Assembly: GCA_963921195.1 (NCBI GenBank)
Contig: OY992537.1
Coordinates: 19,059,125 to 19,123,124, forward strand
Direction of reading: 5' to 3'
Source of the DNA: Pegoplata infirma
Taxonomy: Eukaryota; Arthropoda; Insecta; Diptera; Anthomyiidae
Length of the DNA: 64,000 nucleotides
The notes under the pieces were generated by a model that made no database searches, was not told where the DNA came from, and worked only from the letters and a program-made list of their open reading frames with translations. Both the position numbers and the translations under genes were made by a program. Below are positions 11,395-21,571 of this stretch, one piece after another. Within the stretch, counting starts at the first letter, position 1, and every line of letters starts with the position of its first letter.

Positions 11395-11996
11395 CACAGA
11401 AAAAAATAAAAAAAAATTTTGAGTAAATTTTTAATACTATTGAGTAAAAAATTACTCAATTTTCCACCAGTAAACGATTTAATAGTATTGAGTAAACTTT
11501 TAATAAAAAATTATTAAATGCTTAATAAAAAATTTGAGTAAATTATTAATTCACACAATTAAATCTTTACTTAAAATTTTTTAATATTTTTAAGTAACTT
11601 TTTAATTGTGTCAAGTAAAAATTTACTCAAAATGTATCAAATTATTTTTTTAAAAAGTTTAAAAAGTTTCTATTTTTTTTTTTTCCAAAATATTGCTTTT
11701 ACAAACTTTACCAAATATACTTATGTCTTCAAGACAAAGTAAAATTTTATAAAGATGATTTCAAACTTTCATATACATATACAAAAAACAATAAACTAAA
11801 TGAGAATTCAAAACACCAAGAGAAAAATAAATAAATAAAAAAAAAATATTAAATTTGTATTAAATTATTTACTCAAATTTTATTTTCAATTTTTGAGTAA
11901 ATTTTTAATTGCGTCAATTAAAAAATTACTAAAATTTTTTTTAAAAAATTAAACAAGTGATTACTCAAATTTGTTTCCTCCATATTTTTTTCTGTG
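11395..11996. mobile_element. MITE with CACAGAAAAAAAT ends and TA target duplication
   Basis: The left end is GGG-TA|CACAGAAAAAAATA and the right end is ATTTTTTTCTGTG|TA. It interrupts the HINE 5' palindrome at a place where the uninterrupted copies (48690, for example) read agagggtatatataag, so the TA duplication (11393-11394, 11997-11998) can be seen directly. The interior is built from TTTTTAATTGAGTAAATTTT-like phrases in both orientations. It is non-coding. Confidence 0.8.
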
Positions 11997-12389
11997 TATA
12001 TGTATATAAGTTTGTCATTCCGTTTGTAACTCTTCGAAGTATCGGTCTGGGACCCCATAAAGTATATATATTCATAATCCACCATCAATTTTAAGAAATT
12101 CTAGCGATGTCCGTCTGTCTGTCCGTGGAAGTGGTGATCTCGGCCAAAATATTACACGAAGATGACTGAAACTTAACATATTTAATAGAAGTTCTTCCAA
12201 ATATTTTGGTATTGCATTTGAGCGATATCGGTTCAGCGGTTCAAAAGTTATGAACGAAAATTTAAGGACACCTCAAAAATTTTAGTACATTCAAAAAAAC
12301 CTTCATATACAAAATGCTTTAATTCGGCTGCTGGTTGACATATGTCAACATAATTGAACACAAAATGGTGTTTAAACAAGTATGAACAT

Positions 12390-14036
12390 ATGCAAAAAAA
12401 GTCATTACCACTTCTCAGTGGAGTGCTTTAAAACTAAAACAAATGTAATGAAATAAAACAAAAATAACAAAAAACACAAGACAAAAACACACAAACAGTT
12501 TTTTCTACTCCAGAATACATAGTTATTCAGCTCTTAACTCATTACCTATCGCGACACCTCTTTACAAATGTAAGCATATATTCAGTAGATAAGAACTACT
12601 CCAGGGAAGTAGTTGGAATTTGTTTGTAAGCTCGGAGTACTTCTTATCTACTGAATACACTGCGGAACACTAAAAAATAAACAATAGTTACGATCATCAT
12701 TTCTATATATTTCGGACATGCTGATTCGAATGGCGTACTCCGTTTTTCGATGTATGGTACAGTTTTCTTGCAAAATGTCGTTAAAGATTTGCTAATTTCG
12801 AGCCAGTTTTTTAACAAAAAAATTTGCAAAGTAAACGGTTTATAAATTTTATAACATGGAAAACAAAGATATGACTTGTAGCAACATTTCTTATGCAAAT
12901 TTGGTTTAAAGCTTTTCAATTTAAGAACTTAAATTCGCGAATTTCTTCATTTTTTAAGGTTTTCGCGAAGTTTGCCAAATTGGTCTTTGATAAAAAAACT
13001 CGCTTTTAGTGAATCAAAAAGGCATCCCTAACAATACAAATAGTGGGAAAAAACAGCTATATTATATGGACCATCATGATGAAAATCGCGAAAAACCGTT
13101 TTTTTGTATATGGCAGCATCACTTTACGAGATGATTTAAGGCTCCATCTTTTAGTATATAATGTGGTAACCTTAAACAACTAACTCACCAAAAATTTGGC
13201 CAAAAAAGTTTTCATTTGCAAAAGTTATCTTAACAAAAACTAATATTAGTTTTTGTTAAGATAACTTTTGCAAATGAAAACTTTTTTGGACAAATTTTGG
13301 GTCAGTTCATTATTTAAGGTTCCCACATTATATATTAAAAGATGGGGCCTTAACTCATCTCGTAAAGTGATGTTGCCATATACAAAAAAAACGGTTTTTC
13401 GCGATTTTCATCATGATGGTCCAAATAACATATATGTTTTTTGTTCACTATTCCTAGTGTCATGGGTACCTTTATGATCCACAAAATGCAAGTTTTTTAT
13501 CAGAGACCAATTTAGGGGTTAATTTCGCAAAAACGTAAAAAAATTAAGAAATCCGCGATTTAAGGGGCTTAAGATGAAAAGCTTTAAACCAAATTTACAT
13601 TCGAAATATTGCTACAAGTTATATCTTTGTTTTCTATGCCATAGCATTTAAAAATCATTAGCTTTGGAATTTTTTTTGTTAAAAAAGCAGCTGAAAATCA
13701 GCCAATCTTTAATGACATTTTGCAAGAAAACTGTACCATACATTGAAAAACGGAGTACGCCATTCGATTCAGCATGTCCGAAATATATAGAAATGATGGT
13801 CTTACCTCTTGTTTTCTAAAATAGTGGTTAGTTTTGCCACGCAGTGATATCTACTAACTTTTGTATGGGAGTCGCGGAAGGTAATGAGTTAAGAGCTGAA
13901 TATTAACTTTTTATGGAGTAGAAAAAACTGTTTGTGTGTTTTTTCTTCTGTTTTTTGTTATTTTTGTGTATTTCATTACATTTGTTATAGTTTTAAAGCA
14001 CTCCAAATAGAAGTACTTCGCACTTTTTTTGCTGGG
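12390..14036. mobile_element. Foldback element of the CCCAGCAAAAAAAGT family (with nested palindrome)
   Basis: The left arm starts at tgcaaaaaaagtcattacc. The right arm ends cgcactttttttgctggg. Arms of about 250 bp are mutually inverted and share 'gtgctttaaaac', 'ttttttctact' and 'ctcattacct'. A clean, short version of the same element lies at 14937-15397. Here the centre is displaced by the nested element at 12658-13846. The left terminal CCCA appears lost. Confidence 0.7.
12658..13846. mobile_element. 1.19-kb near-perfect palindromic element with CACTGCG ends
   Basis: The ends are CACTGCGGAACACTA and TAGTTTTGCCACGCAGTG. The flanks show a 3-bp duplication ATA (12655-12657, 13847-13849). The two halves, about 590 bp each, are inverted copies meeting at TAATATTA (13241-13248) with essentially no loop. 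The centre pairs aacaaaaacta with tagtttttgtt. CACT(G/A) ends plus a 3-bp duplication fit the CACTA/CMC superfamily, but no transposase is present, so this is inference. The frames at 12644-12919 and 13268-13477 are mirror-image artefacts of the arms. Confidence 0.7.
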
Positions 14037-14476
14037 AATTTCCTTTTAAATAAAGTGTTTTGCAATAATCTTTTAGAAATTGTGGAGGGTATCACTACAT
14101 TCGGCAAGGCCGAATTTAACTTTTTTACTTTTTTTATTTCCCGGACATAAATTTTTTTGGAAAATTTTTTGGCATTTTAAAACAATTATTTTAAAGCAAA
14201 AAAAATAAAAATTAGCTAAGTTTCAAAAAATGTTTACAATTTTCCAAGTCCCTTTTAAAAATTATGTTGCCATTTTTTCTGCGTTTGGAATAACAATTTC
14301 TTTAAAAATGCTTTGAGGATCTTTAAAAAATTTCCAATTTGTGTTCCTAAGGGCCATGTTCAGTGATATGGGACTAGTGATATATCTGGGGCTTAAATAT
14401 TTCCTAGCTAAAGTGATAGGTATTTTTATATGAAAGGTGTCAAATTTGTGATAGGCTTTTTGGGTCCGGGGTATAT

Positions 14477-14515
14477 GTCACGTGACCTATATCTTTTGGG
14501 TTTATGTCACGTGAC
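14477..14515. promoter_or_regulatory. Two GTCACGTGAC palindromes (E-box-like)
   Basis: GTCACGTGAC occurs at 14477-14486 and 14506-14515, inside a repeated phrase tatgtcacgtgacctata. The core CACGTG is the class B E-box bound by bHLH-type factors. It lies in repeat DNA without a nearby gene, so function is unproven. Confidence 0.25.
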
Positions 14516-14614
14516 CTATAACTTTTCCTGTAGGGTAAGAACAATTTTATCATTATTTCAATTATTTTTTAATCTTGTTTAAAGGAAAAGTTTTTTAAAC
14601 AAAAAAATATATAT

Positions 14615-15485
14615 TTTTAGTAGGTTTATTCTAGCTCGAGGTCATTATTTCATTAATAATTGAAACTATGATATTCTCATAGAATAATTTTCAAGAAAAT
14701 TATTTTTCTGTTTTAAATTTATCCATATTGGTCATTTTTTCCGAGACTTAATCGACACGTGTTTCGGATTTGTCAGATCCCATTGTCAAGATTATTTAGC
14801 AAAAATAAAGTTTGATGATCGTGATCTTACTGCGATGGTAAAATTTCCGTCTTCTAATTCCCAATAAGAGGAGAGTTGAATATGTATTAATATTTTAGTT
14901 TGATCATTAACGATTGTCATTAAAAATCCTTTGCTACCCAGCAAAAAAAGTGCGGAGTACTTCTATTTGGAGTGCTTTAAAACTATAACAAATGTAATGA
15001 AATACAACAAAAATAACAAAAAACACAAGAAAAAAACACACAAACAGTTTTTTCTACTCCATAAAAAGTTGTTATTCAGCACTTAACTCATTACCTTCCG
15101 CGATACTCCCTTACAAAAGTAAGTAGATATTCAGTAGATAAGAAGTACTCCGAGCTTTCAAACTACTTCCAACTACTTCCACGGAGTAGTTCTTATCTAC
15201 TGAATATCTACTTACATTTGTATGGAGGTGTCGCGATAGGTAATGAGTTAATTTCTGAATATCTATGTATTCTGGAGTAGAAAAAACTGTTTGTGTGTTT
15301 TTGTCTTGTGTTTTTTGTTATTTTTGTTGTATTTCATTACATTTGTTATAGTTTTAAAGCACTCCACTGAGAAGTGGTAAGGACTTTTTTTGCAGGGTAC
15401 TTGTTGTATATGATTTTTATTTATGCTAAATAATCTTGACAATGGGATCTGACTAGAATGGGATCTCGAGCTAGAATAAACCTAT
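14615..15485. mobile_element. Family J foldback carrying an inserted CCCAGC element
   Basis: TAGGTTTATTCTAGCTCGAG (14621-14640) is exactly mirrored at 15465-15484. 'cagatcccattgtcaaga' and the following 'ttatttagc' (14774-14800) are mirrored at 15424-15451. The stretch between these two blocks on the left is missing on the right, so the right arm has a deletion. The 14937-15397 element sits inside. Other J fragments lie at 33900-33970 and 36525-36660. Confidence 0.6.
14937..15397. mobile_element. Complete 461-bp foldback, CCCAGCAAAAAAAGT ends, TA duplication
   Basis: TA|CCCAGCAAAAAAAGTGCGG opens the element and GGACTTTTTTTGCAGGG|TA closes it (TA at 14935-14936 and 15398-15399). The arms share 'ggagtgctttaaaactat', 'aacagttttttctactcc' and 'cagtagataagaagtactcc'. 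The loop is about 20 bp, around 15160. This short copy reveals the original structure of 12390-14036. Non-coding; TA target, so possibly Tc1/mariner-mobilised. Confidence 0.75.
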
Positions 15486-16002
15486 TCAAAATATAATATT
15501 TTAAAGGTCGAACAAAACAATTTTTATTTTTTAATAAAAATTAATCAGAATTTAAAAAAAAAAAATATTTTTTAAAAATAGTGAAAAAAGTGCAAAAAAA
15601 ATTAAAAAATATGGTGGGTTTTAGTGGTAACTTAAGTAACTTGAGGGGGAAACTTTTTTACCCTGATCCAATTTCCCCCCTTATTTTACTAGGATACTTG
15701 CACTCGCATTTTTTTTTAACAATTTTGATGTGTAAAAGTTAATTTTTGATTCGGTTTAATATTAATTTTGTTTGTTTTGTCCTATAGTGTTTTTTATTAG
15801 TTTGTAAAAACTATTGTTTATATTATTTAGGAAAAAAAATCAAAAACATTTTAATTGCTTTAAACTTGCATTATTTCAAGTAACATGCAACAATATATAT
15901 ATATTATAATATGTAGGTGATGACATATTTTTTGTCAAGTTTCCAATATGACATTTTTCTATTAAGTAAGAAAACGAGAAAAAGTTTATAATACAAAAAC
16001 AA
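15486..16002. other. Gene-free AT-rich spacer
   Basis: A patch 'cttgagggggaaactttttt' followed by 'ccctgatccaatttcccccc' (15640-15682) resembles fragments at 6500 and 42940. I see nothing else. Confidence 0.4.
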
Positions 16003-16060
16003 GTAAAAAAGTTAAATTCGGCCTTGCCGAATATATTGATACCCTACACAATGTTAAAAT
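16003..16060 (-). mobile_element. HINE 3'-end fragment, minus strand
   Basis: ACAAGTAAAAAAGTTAA is followed by the hairpin ATTCGGCCTTGCCGAAT (16016-16032) and 'ataccctacacaatg'. This is the reverse complement of the 3' end of HINE subfamily B. The remaining body is not recognisable. Confidence 0.6.
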
Positions 16061-16139
16061 GATTATTGGAAAAAAATTATTTAAACCCAACTTGTTGAAA
16101 TAATTTTTTTTTAAGAAAATTTTAAAAGAAAATTATTAA

Positions 16140-16420
16140 AAACAAAAAAACGAAGCAGAAGCTGTGTTGTTAATGTTGTAAACACGATAGAAAAATATCC
16201 GTGGTTCGATTCCAGACTGGGGTATAGATGTTAATATAAAATAAACATATAAGAAAAACAATTACAATTAACAAAACAAACCGACATATAAAAATTTTAC
16301 TGATGATAACACTAATAGGAGTGTTTGAAACCGGTATAGGAATACCAAAAATTTTTAGAAATTAAAGTTTCTTCTACATTTTTCAACCTAAACAGTTACA
16401 TATAACAAATAAATTAACTT
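16140..16420 (+). repeat. Dispersed repeat E, copy 1, with a B-box-like tRNA relic
   Basis: A perfect B-box sequence GGTTCGATTCC occurs at 16203-16213, but the A box expected about 43 bp upstream is weak. Downstream, 'acaaaccgacat', 'tgatgataacacta', 'gtgtttgaaaccggtat' and 'ttttcaacct' are shared with 45118-45240 and 45538-45690. A tRNA-headed retroposon is possible but not shown. Confidence 0.4.
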
Positions 16421-16719
16421 TTGTATTTTTAAGTTTCGAGATGACCTTACATTTTCGTTTGTAACTTTTGACTGATATCGCTTTAATACAATATTTAACT
16501 TCCCGTCGCAACAACAAGTAAATATAATTGGTCACAGCCATCCGTAACTAAAGTATTACTGGCAGTGATTGCTATTTCAACAGACAAATGGACATCACTA
16601 CACCATTAACAGATGCAAACATTTTTTTTTCTCAAAAAAATTTTTTTTGCAGGAAACCTCAGGTCGGATTTCAATTAAAGGTTTTTTGTAGGTACCTCTT
16701 CCAAATTTTAAAAAACCGT
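16421..16719. other. Gene-free stretch, unclassified
   Basis: Nothing firm is recognised. 'tttgtaacttttgactgat' and 'cagacaaatggacatcact' hint at a decayed HINE interior with a lost GTCY tract. Confidence 0.3.
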
Positions 16720-17145
16720 TCCTATAGAAAAGGTTTGAGAATTTAAGAAAATGTTTGATATTTTGACATGTGTCTCCTCAAGAAATTCTCAGGTCTTATA
16801 GATTTTTTCTGACAGCAAAAGATCCAGATTCTGTAATATTTTTCCAATAGAAAATTTATCAGGTTTCAGACGTGTTTATTCAATAAAAGCTTCCAGATTT
16901 TGAAATTTTTCTGAATCATTTGCTTAAAGAAAAAGTTTATGATTCTGACACATTATCCCAATAGAAAAATTCTGAGGTTCTGAGGCATTTTGTACAGAAA
17001 AGCTTTTAGAATTTATAAAATTCTTGGTATAGAAAGATTCTCCGATTTAGTGACTTTTTTTTCAATAGAAAACTTCTTAGGTTTTAAATTTTTTATATTC
17101 TATTTATCTACAGAAAAAGCATAAGATACTAAAACGTTCTTTCTA

Positions 17146-17865
17146 CACTCAAATTTTCAGGTTTTCAAAAACTACTTAAACGATTTAATGCTTTTTAAAA
17201 TTTTTTGAGGCAATTTCAAGAAAAACTTCCCGGGTAAAAATGAAATATATATGATCATATATGAAGATATATGGATCATATATGGATTTATATAATCATA
17301 TATTATCATATATGCCTCCATATATGTTCATATATGGATGCATATATAATAATATATGGTTATAAAAATCCATATATGATCCATATATCTTCATATATGA
17401 TCATATATATTTCATTTTTACCCGGGTTGTTATTTTAATTTTAGGATCCTCCTATTTGACAAGAATTCGTGGTAATTTTACAAGCTTTTTCCCAATAATT
17501 TTGTAATTTTACAAGCTTTTAATCAATAATATTGTAAATTTATAATTTCTTTGATACGATAAAACTAAGAAGGAAGTTTTGTGACTTTATTAGATTTTTT
17601 ACGAGAATTCCTTCTAAAAATTGCGAGCTATTTGTAATTTTACAGGCTTTTTACCAATAAAATTGTCAATTTACATATTTTATGCCGCAATTAAACTTAG
17701 AGGAATTCTGTTGGATTTACAGTATTTTTTTTTAAAAAACCTTGGACATTTGTAGAATTACAAAAAAAAATGTAAAATTATAAAAAAATTTAAATTTCTA
17801 TCGAACATTTTTTGTTAAAAAAACAAGACTTTTTCTAGTAATTTGACAAGGTTTTTTTTTGTGTG
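17146..17865. mobile_element. TA-flanked TIR element (family H), carrying a nested palindrome
   Basis: TA|CACTCAAATTTTCAGG opens the element and GGTTTTTTTTTGTGTG|TA closes it. The body repeats 'taattttacaagctttt' and 'accaataaaattgt' phrases. The same body is seen at 27845-29807, in part at 2343-2931, and flanking the nest at 36764-42770. The 198-bp palindrome 17229-17426 is inserted in it, and the whole splits the minisatellite. Confidence 0.55.
17229..17426. mobile_element. 198-bp palindrome with CCCGGGTAAAAATG ends
   Basis: The sequence starts cccgggtaaaaatgaaatat and ends with the exact reverse complement. The arms of about 60 bp are perfect and continue with small differences to the centre near 17325. 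The interior is alternating ATATATG/CATATAT phrases, so it could extrude as a cruciform or form a long RNA hairpin. The flanks offer at most TT as a duplication. Two SmaI-type CCCGGG hexamers stand out in AT-rich DNA. Confidence 0.65.
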
Positions 17866-18725
17866 TAGGAAATTTTTCAAACAAAATTGTCTAAGAATCT
17901 GAGACATTTTGCCGATAGAAACAAGCTGTTTTGTAATTCTACAAGCTTTTACCAATAAAATTGAAAATTAACATTTTTCCTAGATTCTGAGACATTTTTC
18001 AAATAGAAAAAATCTCAGAATCTGGGACATCTCAGAAGTCTAAGGCATTTCTTCTATAGAAAAGTCTCAGTTTCTGAGTTTTTTTTCATATAGAAAAAGT
18101 CGCAGACTCTTGAACATTTTATCTAAATAAAAACTCGCAAATTCTGAGACAAAAATCTGAGATTTTTTATTAGGATTCTAAGAACTCTTTCCTATAGAAA
18201 AGGTCCAGCTTTTCCTAATAAAAAGTCTTAGATTCTGAGGCATCTTCCATAGAAGTAATCTAAGACATTTTTCCTATAAAAAAGTCGCGTATTCTGTGTA
18301 ATTTTTGCTATAAAAAAATTCTAAATTCAAGTTTCCTATACAAAATTTAAAGATTCAAAAATATATTCATTTGAAAAAATTTTTCTAGACAAATTTTTTG
18401 TCTAGAAAAATTCTCAAATTTTTCGTCTAGAAAAATTCCCAAATTTTTGTCTAGAAAAATTCCCAAATTTTTTTTAACGACAAATTTTACTATTTCGAGA
18501 CTCTTTTCATATAGACAAATTTTAACATTCCGAGGCATTTTTTTTCTTTAGAAAAATTTTAAGATTCTTACACATTTATCATAGAAGAATTTCTATAAAA
18601 AAATTTGTTAAATAGAAAAATTCAAATTATTCCTGGATTTTTTCACATTTTTCCTATTGATAAATCCTCATTTTTTTTTATAAAAAAATTCTAACATTTC
18701 GATACAGAAAAATTTTTCATAAAAA

Positions 18726-18900
18726 AAAATTCTCAGATTATTTTATTTTCTTTATCACTATCTTTTTCCTCTTTCCCTTCCTCTTCTTTCCTTTCCTTTT
18801 TTTCCTTTCCTTTTTTAATTTTTCTTTTTTCCTTTTTTCTTTCTTTCGAATTCGGTTTTGGGGGGGAAATTTCCTTTCCCCTTCCCCGTGGATCCGCGCC
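18726..18900. repeat. Low-complexity TTCC/TTTC tract
   Basis: The run at 18758-18845 is nearly pure pyrimidine (C and T) on the plus strand, and is followed by a G-run and 'ccccgtggatccgcgcctga'. It produces the K/E-rich C-terminal part of the minus-strand frame at 18733-19173, which is not a gene. Confidence 0.7.
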
Positions 18901-18907
18901 TGACAGA

Positions 18908-19450
18908 TGTAGTTCGTAAAAGATCAATTCTAATTCGAAGATTACATTTGTAATTCGAAGATTCCGTTTGTAATTCGAAGATCCTGCTTGTAATTCGAAA
19001 ATTCTATTTGTAATTCGAAGATTCCATTTGTAATTAGAATATTCCAGTTTTAATTTGTAAAAGATCAATTGTAATTCGTAAAAGTTCAATTGTAATTCAT
19101 AAAAGATCAATTGTAATTCGTAAAAGATCAATTGTAATTCGAAAAAGACCAATTGAAATTCGAAAAATTTCAATCGTAATTGAAAAAAAAAAACATTGAT
19201 TGTAATTCTTAAAAGATCAATTGTAATTCGTACAAGATAAATTGTAATTCGAAAAAGATCAATTGTAATTCGTAAAAGATCAATTGTAATTCGTAAAAGA
19301 TCAATTGTAATTCAAAAATTCCAATTGTAATTCGAATATTGTAATTCGAAAAATATCAACTGAATTTCCATTGATCTTTTTCGAAATACAATTGGAATCT
19401 TCAAATTTACAATTGATATTTTTCAAATAACAATTGATCTTTTACACAAT
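18908..19450. repeat. 21-bp minisatellite with an inverted terminal block
   Basis: Units close to AAAGATCAATTGTAATTCGT repeat from 18925 to about 19340. From about 19360 the units turn over (AATTACAATTGATCTTTT-type order), so the array ends in an inverted block. Early units (18940-19040) carry 'gaagattcc' in place of 'aaaagatc'. The 146-codon minus-strand frame (YELQLIF repeats) is an artefact of the 21-bp period. Confidence 0.75.
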
Positions 19451-20437
19451 TATTAAAAAATGTTAAAATCGGTCAAACGATTTTCGAGATTTCGCTGTTT
19501 AAAGTTTGTGAAAAACGGCCTATAACTTATTTTATTTAAAAAATCTTGTAACATTATAATTTTACTTTTAAACATAAAATAGATTTCTTTGGCAAAAAGT
19601 ATTCTTAAAACATACAATTGTCCGCGAAAGTGTACTTCAAAAAAGTAAGTCTGTACATAATATCCTCATTTAAACCAAGTCAAATCCCTACCCATCCTTT
19701 AAATGTTCCTACCATCAAAACCCATTAAATTAAAATGAATGTCAAAAATCTTTTCCTCCTAATGTTACGAGTTTTTAATTCAATTTTAAAACAAAAAGTA
19801 GCACAAAATTTGTTGACATTAAAAAAATAAAATAAGAAAAGTTGTAGAAAAAAGGATTTCAGGATTTCATCTCTTTTCAAGATTAATGAGTTTTAAATAG
19901 ATTTTCTAAGAATTAAACTTTTTTTTTCTTACTCATCTTGTTTCATTATTTTTTGTACATTTAAAAAAAAATACTGCAAATGAAAATTATGTTGTAAGTG
20001 AAGCTAATTACAGTTGTTATCTTATTTTTCTAAAAGAATGAACATTCATGAGCAAACGAACGTATGCAAATTAAATTATAAGTTGAGAAAAAAAATGGAA
20101 AAAAAGAAGCACATAAAAATAGAACTAATTAAGGAAGTGGATTAAAAAAAATTAATATTAATTTAAAAAAGAAAAAAAGACAAGTAACCATATAACAAGA
20201 TGAAATTATGGGGCTGAAAAAAAAAAAAATATTACAAAGTAAAAATAATTCACAATCAGTAGAAAAATATCTATAAAGAAATTATTTAGCAGTGGATGTA
20301 AAATTAATTTTAAAATATGTCGTTTGAAGATAAAGAAAATAATTTAGAGGGTTAGATTAAAAGAATTATAAGAATTCTAACAATTTTCTTTCGAAAAGTC
20401 TAAAAAGCTAGGATACTTTACCACAGTAAACATTTTT
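19451..20437. other. Gene-free AT-rich spacer
   Basis: No repeat ends, RNA genes or plausible coding frames are seen. The interval is A/T-rich throughout with short A-runs. Confidence 0.4.
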
Positions 20438-21571
20438 AACATGATAATGTTTTTAGGCTGGTGTCTAATTTTAAAAAAGTTGCAGGACGCCACCTCAGTT
20501 TGACTATATAAGATAGCAATTAACGAAAAAGAAAATAAGAATTACTATTTTCATTTTCTTAAAACCAAAAATTTTAATAACATGGGCTTGTAACTTCGAT
20601 AATAATTCACCTCGTGGTGAATAAACCCGTAACATAATTATTTTTCACCAAAAAAAAAATTTTTTCAAGAAATGTTTTTTTTTCATAAATTTTTTTTTTA
20701 TTAATTTTTTTTCCATCAATTTTTTTTTTTTCATCAATTTTTTGTTATTTTTTTCATGAAATTTTTTTTTTCAACAAATTTTTTTTTTCAACAAATTTTT
20801 TTTTCATAAAATTTTTTTTCCATTATTTTTATCAATTTTTTTTATATAAAAATTTTTCATCAATTTTTTTTCACCAAATTTTTTTTTCCACCAAATTTTT
20901 TTTTCATCAATTTTTTGTTTTTTCATCAATTTTTTTTTTATCAATTTTTTTTCATTATTTTTTTTTTTTTTTTCATCAAATTATTTTTCAACTTTTTTTT
21001 TCATCAAATTTTTTTATCTAATTTTTTTTTATAAAATTTTTTTTATTATCAATTTTTTTCTCACCAAAAAATTTTTTTTAAATTTTTTTTTACATCAAAA
21101 AATTTTTCTTTTCATCAAAAAAATTCATCAAAAACTTTTTTCATCAAAATTTTTGTTCACCAAAAATGTTGGGGTCTTTAAATTTTTTTTATTTTTAACA
21201 TAATTTTGTTTTTCGTGAAAAAAAAATCATTTTTTTTTAACAAAAACTACTTTTTCACCAAGTCTATCTTAGCTTTTCGCATAAAAATTTTCCATTTGTT
21301 TATCAAATGTACATGAAATAAGTGAGAGTGTTATATTTTTTGGTGCCGAATCTTTTATACTCTCCAAAATGTATAAACACTTTTTTGCACTCACTTACGA
21401 AATGTACAAATCTTTTGGTTTTTAGTGGGGTCCTCGACTGATATTTCAAATCGTTTTGCATGGAATAGCAAAGTAATATAACATTATTTTTTCTAAAAAA
21501 ACTTTGCTTTGGCAAATACACCCAAATCTACCGCAAAACATTATCATGATTTAATGTTCTGGGCAAGATTA
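20438..21571 (-). mobile_element. TEa copy 2, minus strand
   Basis: It begins acatgataatgtttttaggc and ends ccgcaaaacattatcatg, then 'atttaatgttctgggcaaga'. The T-rich simple-sequence core (20650-21170) is the complement of the A-rich core of copy 1. The 'cacttacgaaatgtacaa' and 'atactctccaaaatg' blocks match copies 1, 3 and 5. The frame at 21303-21521 is antisense to the conserved block and is not a gene. Confidence 0.7.

Larger units (their letters stand above)
11368..14135 (+). mobile_element. HINE / mini-me element, subfamily B, copy B1 (triply interrupted)
   Basis: The 5' end is accctccactctagtgatag plus agggt. After a MITE the element resumes with 'aagtttgtcattccgtttg', 'ccataaagtatatatattca' and 'tagcgatgtccgtctgtctg' with four GTCY units (12109-12124). 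After a foldback it ends with 'tgtggagggtatcactacat', the hairpin ATTCGGCAAGGCCGAAT (14099-14115) and a CTTTTTTTAC tail. The insertions are 11395-11996 and 12390-14036, the latter containing 12658-13846. The sister copy B2 gives the uninterrupted order of the diagnostic blocks. Confidence 0.7.
11020..14560. repeat. Older repeat split by HINE copy B1
   Basis: The left part (11020-11366) contains 'gatccgatatcacctatctt' and 'ttccaagtccc'. The right part (14140-14560) contains 'ttttccaagtcccttttaaa' and 'gggactagtgatatatctgg'. The two parts share vocabulary and frame HINE B1. I infer one older dispersed repeat broken by that insertion. Confidence 0.35.
16720..18725 (+). repeat. Degenerate 35-bp minisatellite, interrupted
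   Basis: Diverged units of the form 'attctgagacatttttc' plus 'atagaaaaagtctcag' run from about 16730 to 17140 and from 17870 to 18720. The intervening DNA is an inserted element (17146-17865). It is the same unit as at 22340-23340 and, inverted, at 37430-38070, but much more mutated. A sub-run of TTTTTGTCTAGAAAAATTC units occurs at 18375-18470. Confidence 0.6.

Noticed and set aside
16720..18725. Protein-coding internal repeats
   Set aside because: Unit length (35 bp) is not a multiple of three and stops are frequent in all frames.
18733..19173. 146-codon minus-strand frame with YELQLIF repeats
   Set aside because: It follows the 21-bp minisatellite period and the adjacent polypyrimidine tract. 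The pattern changes wherever the array changes.
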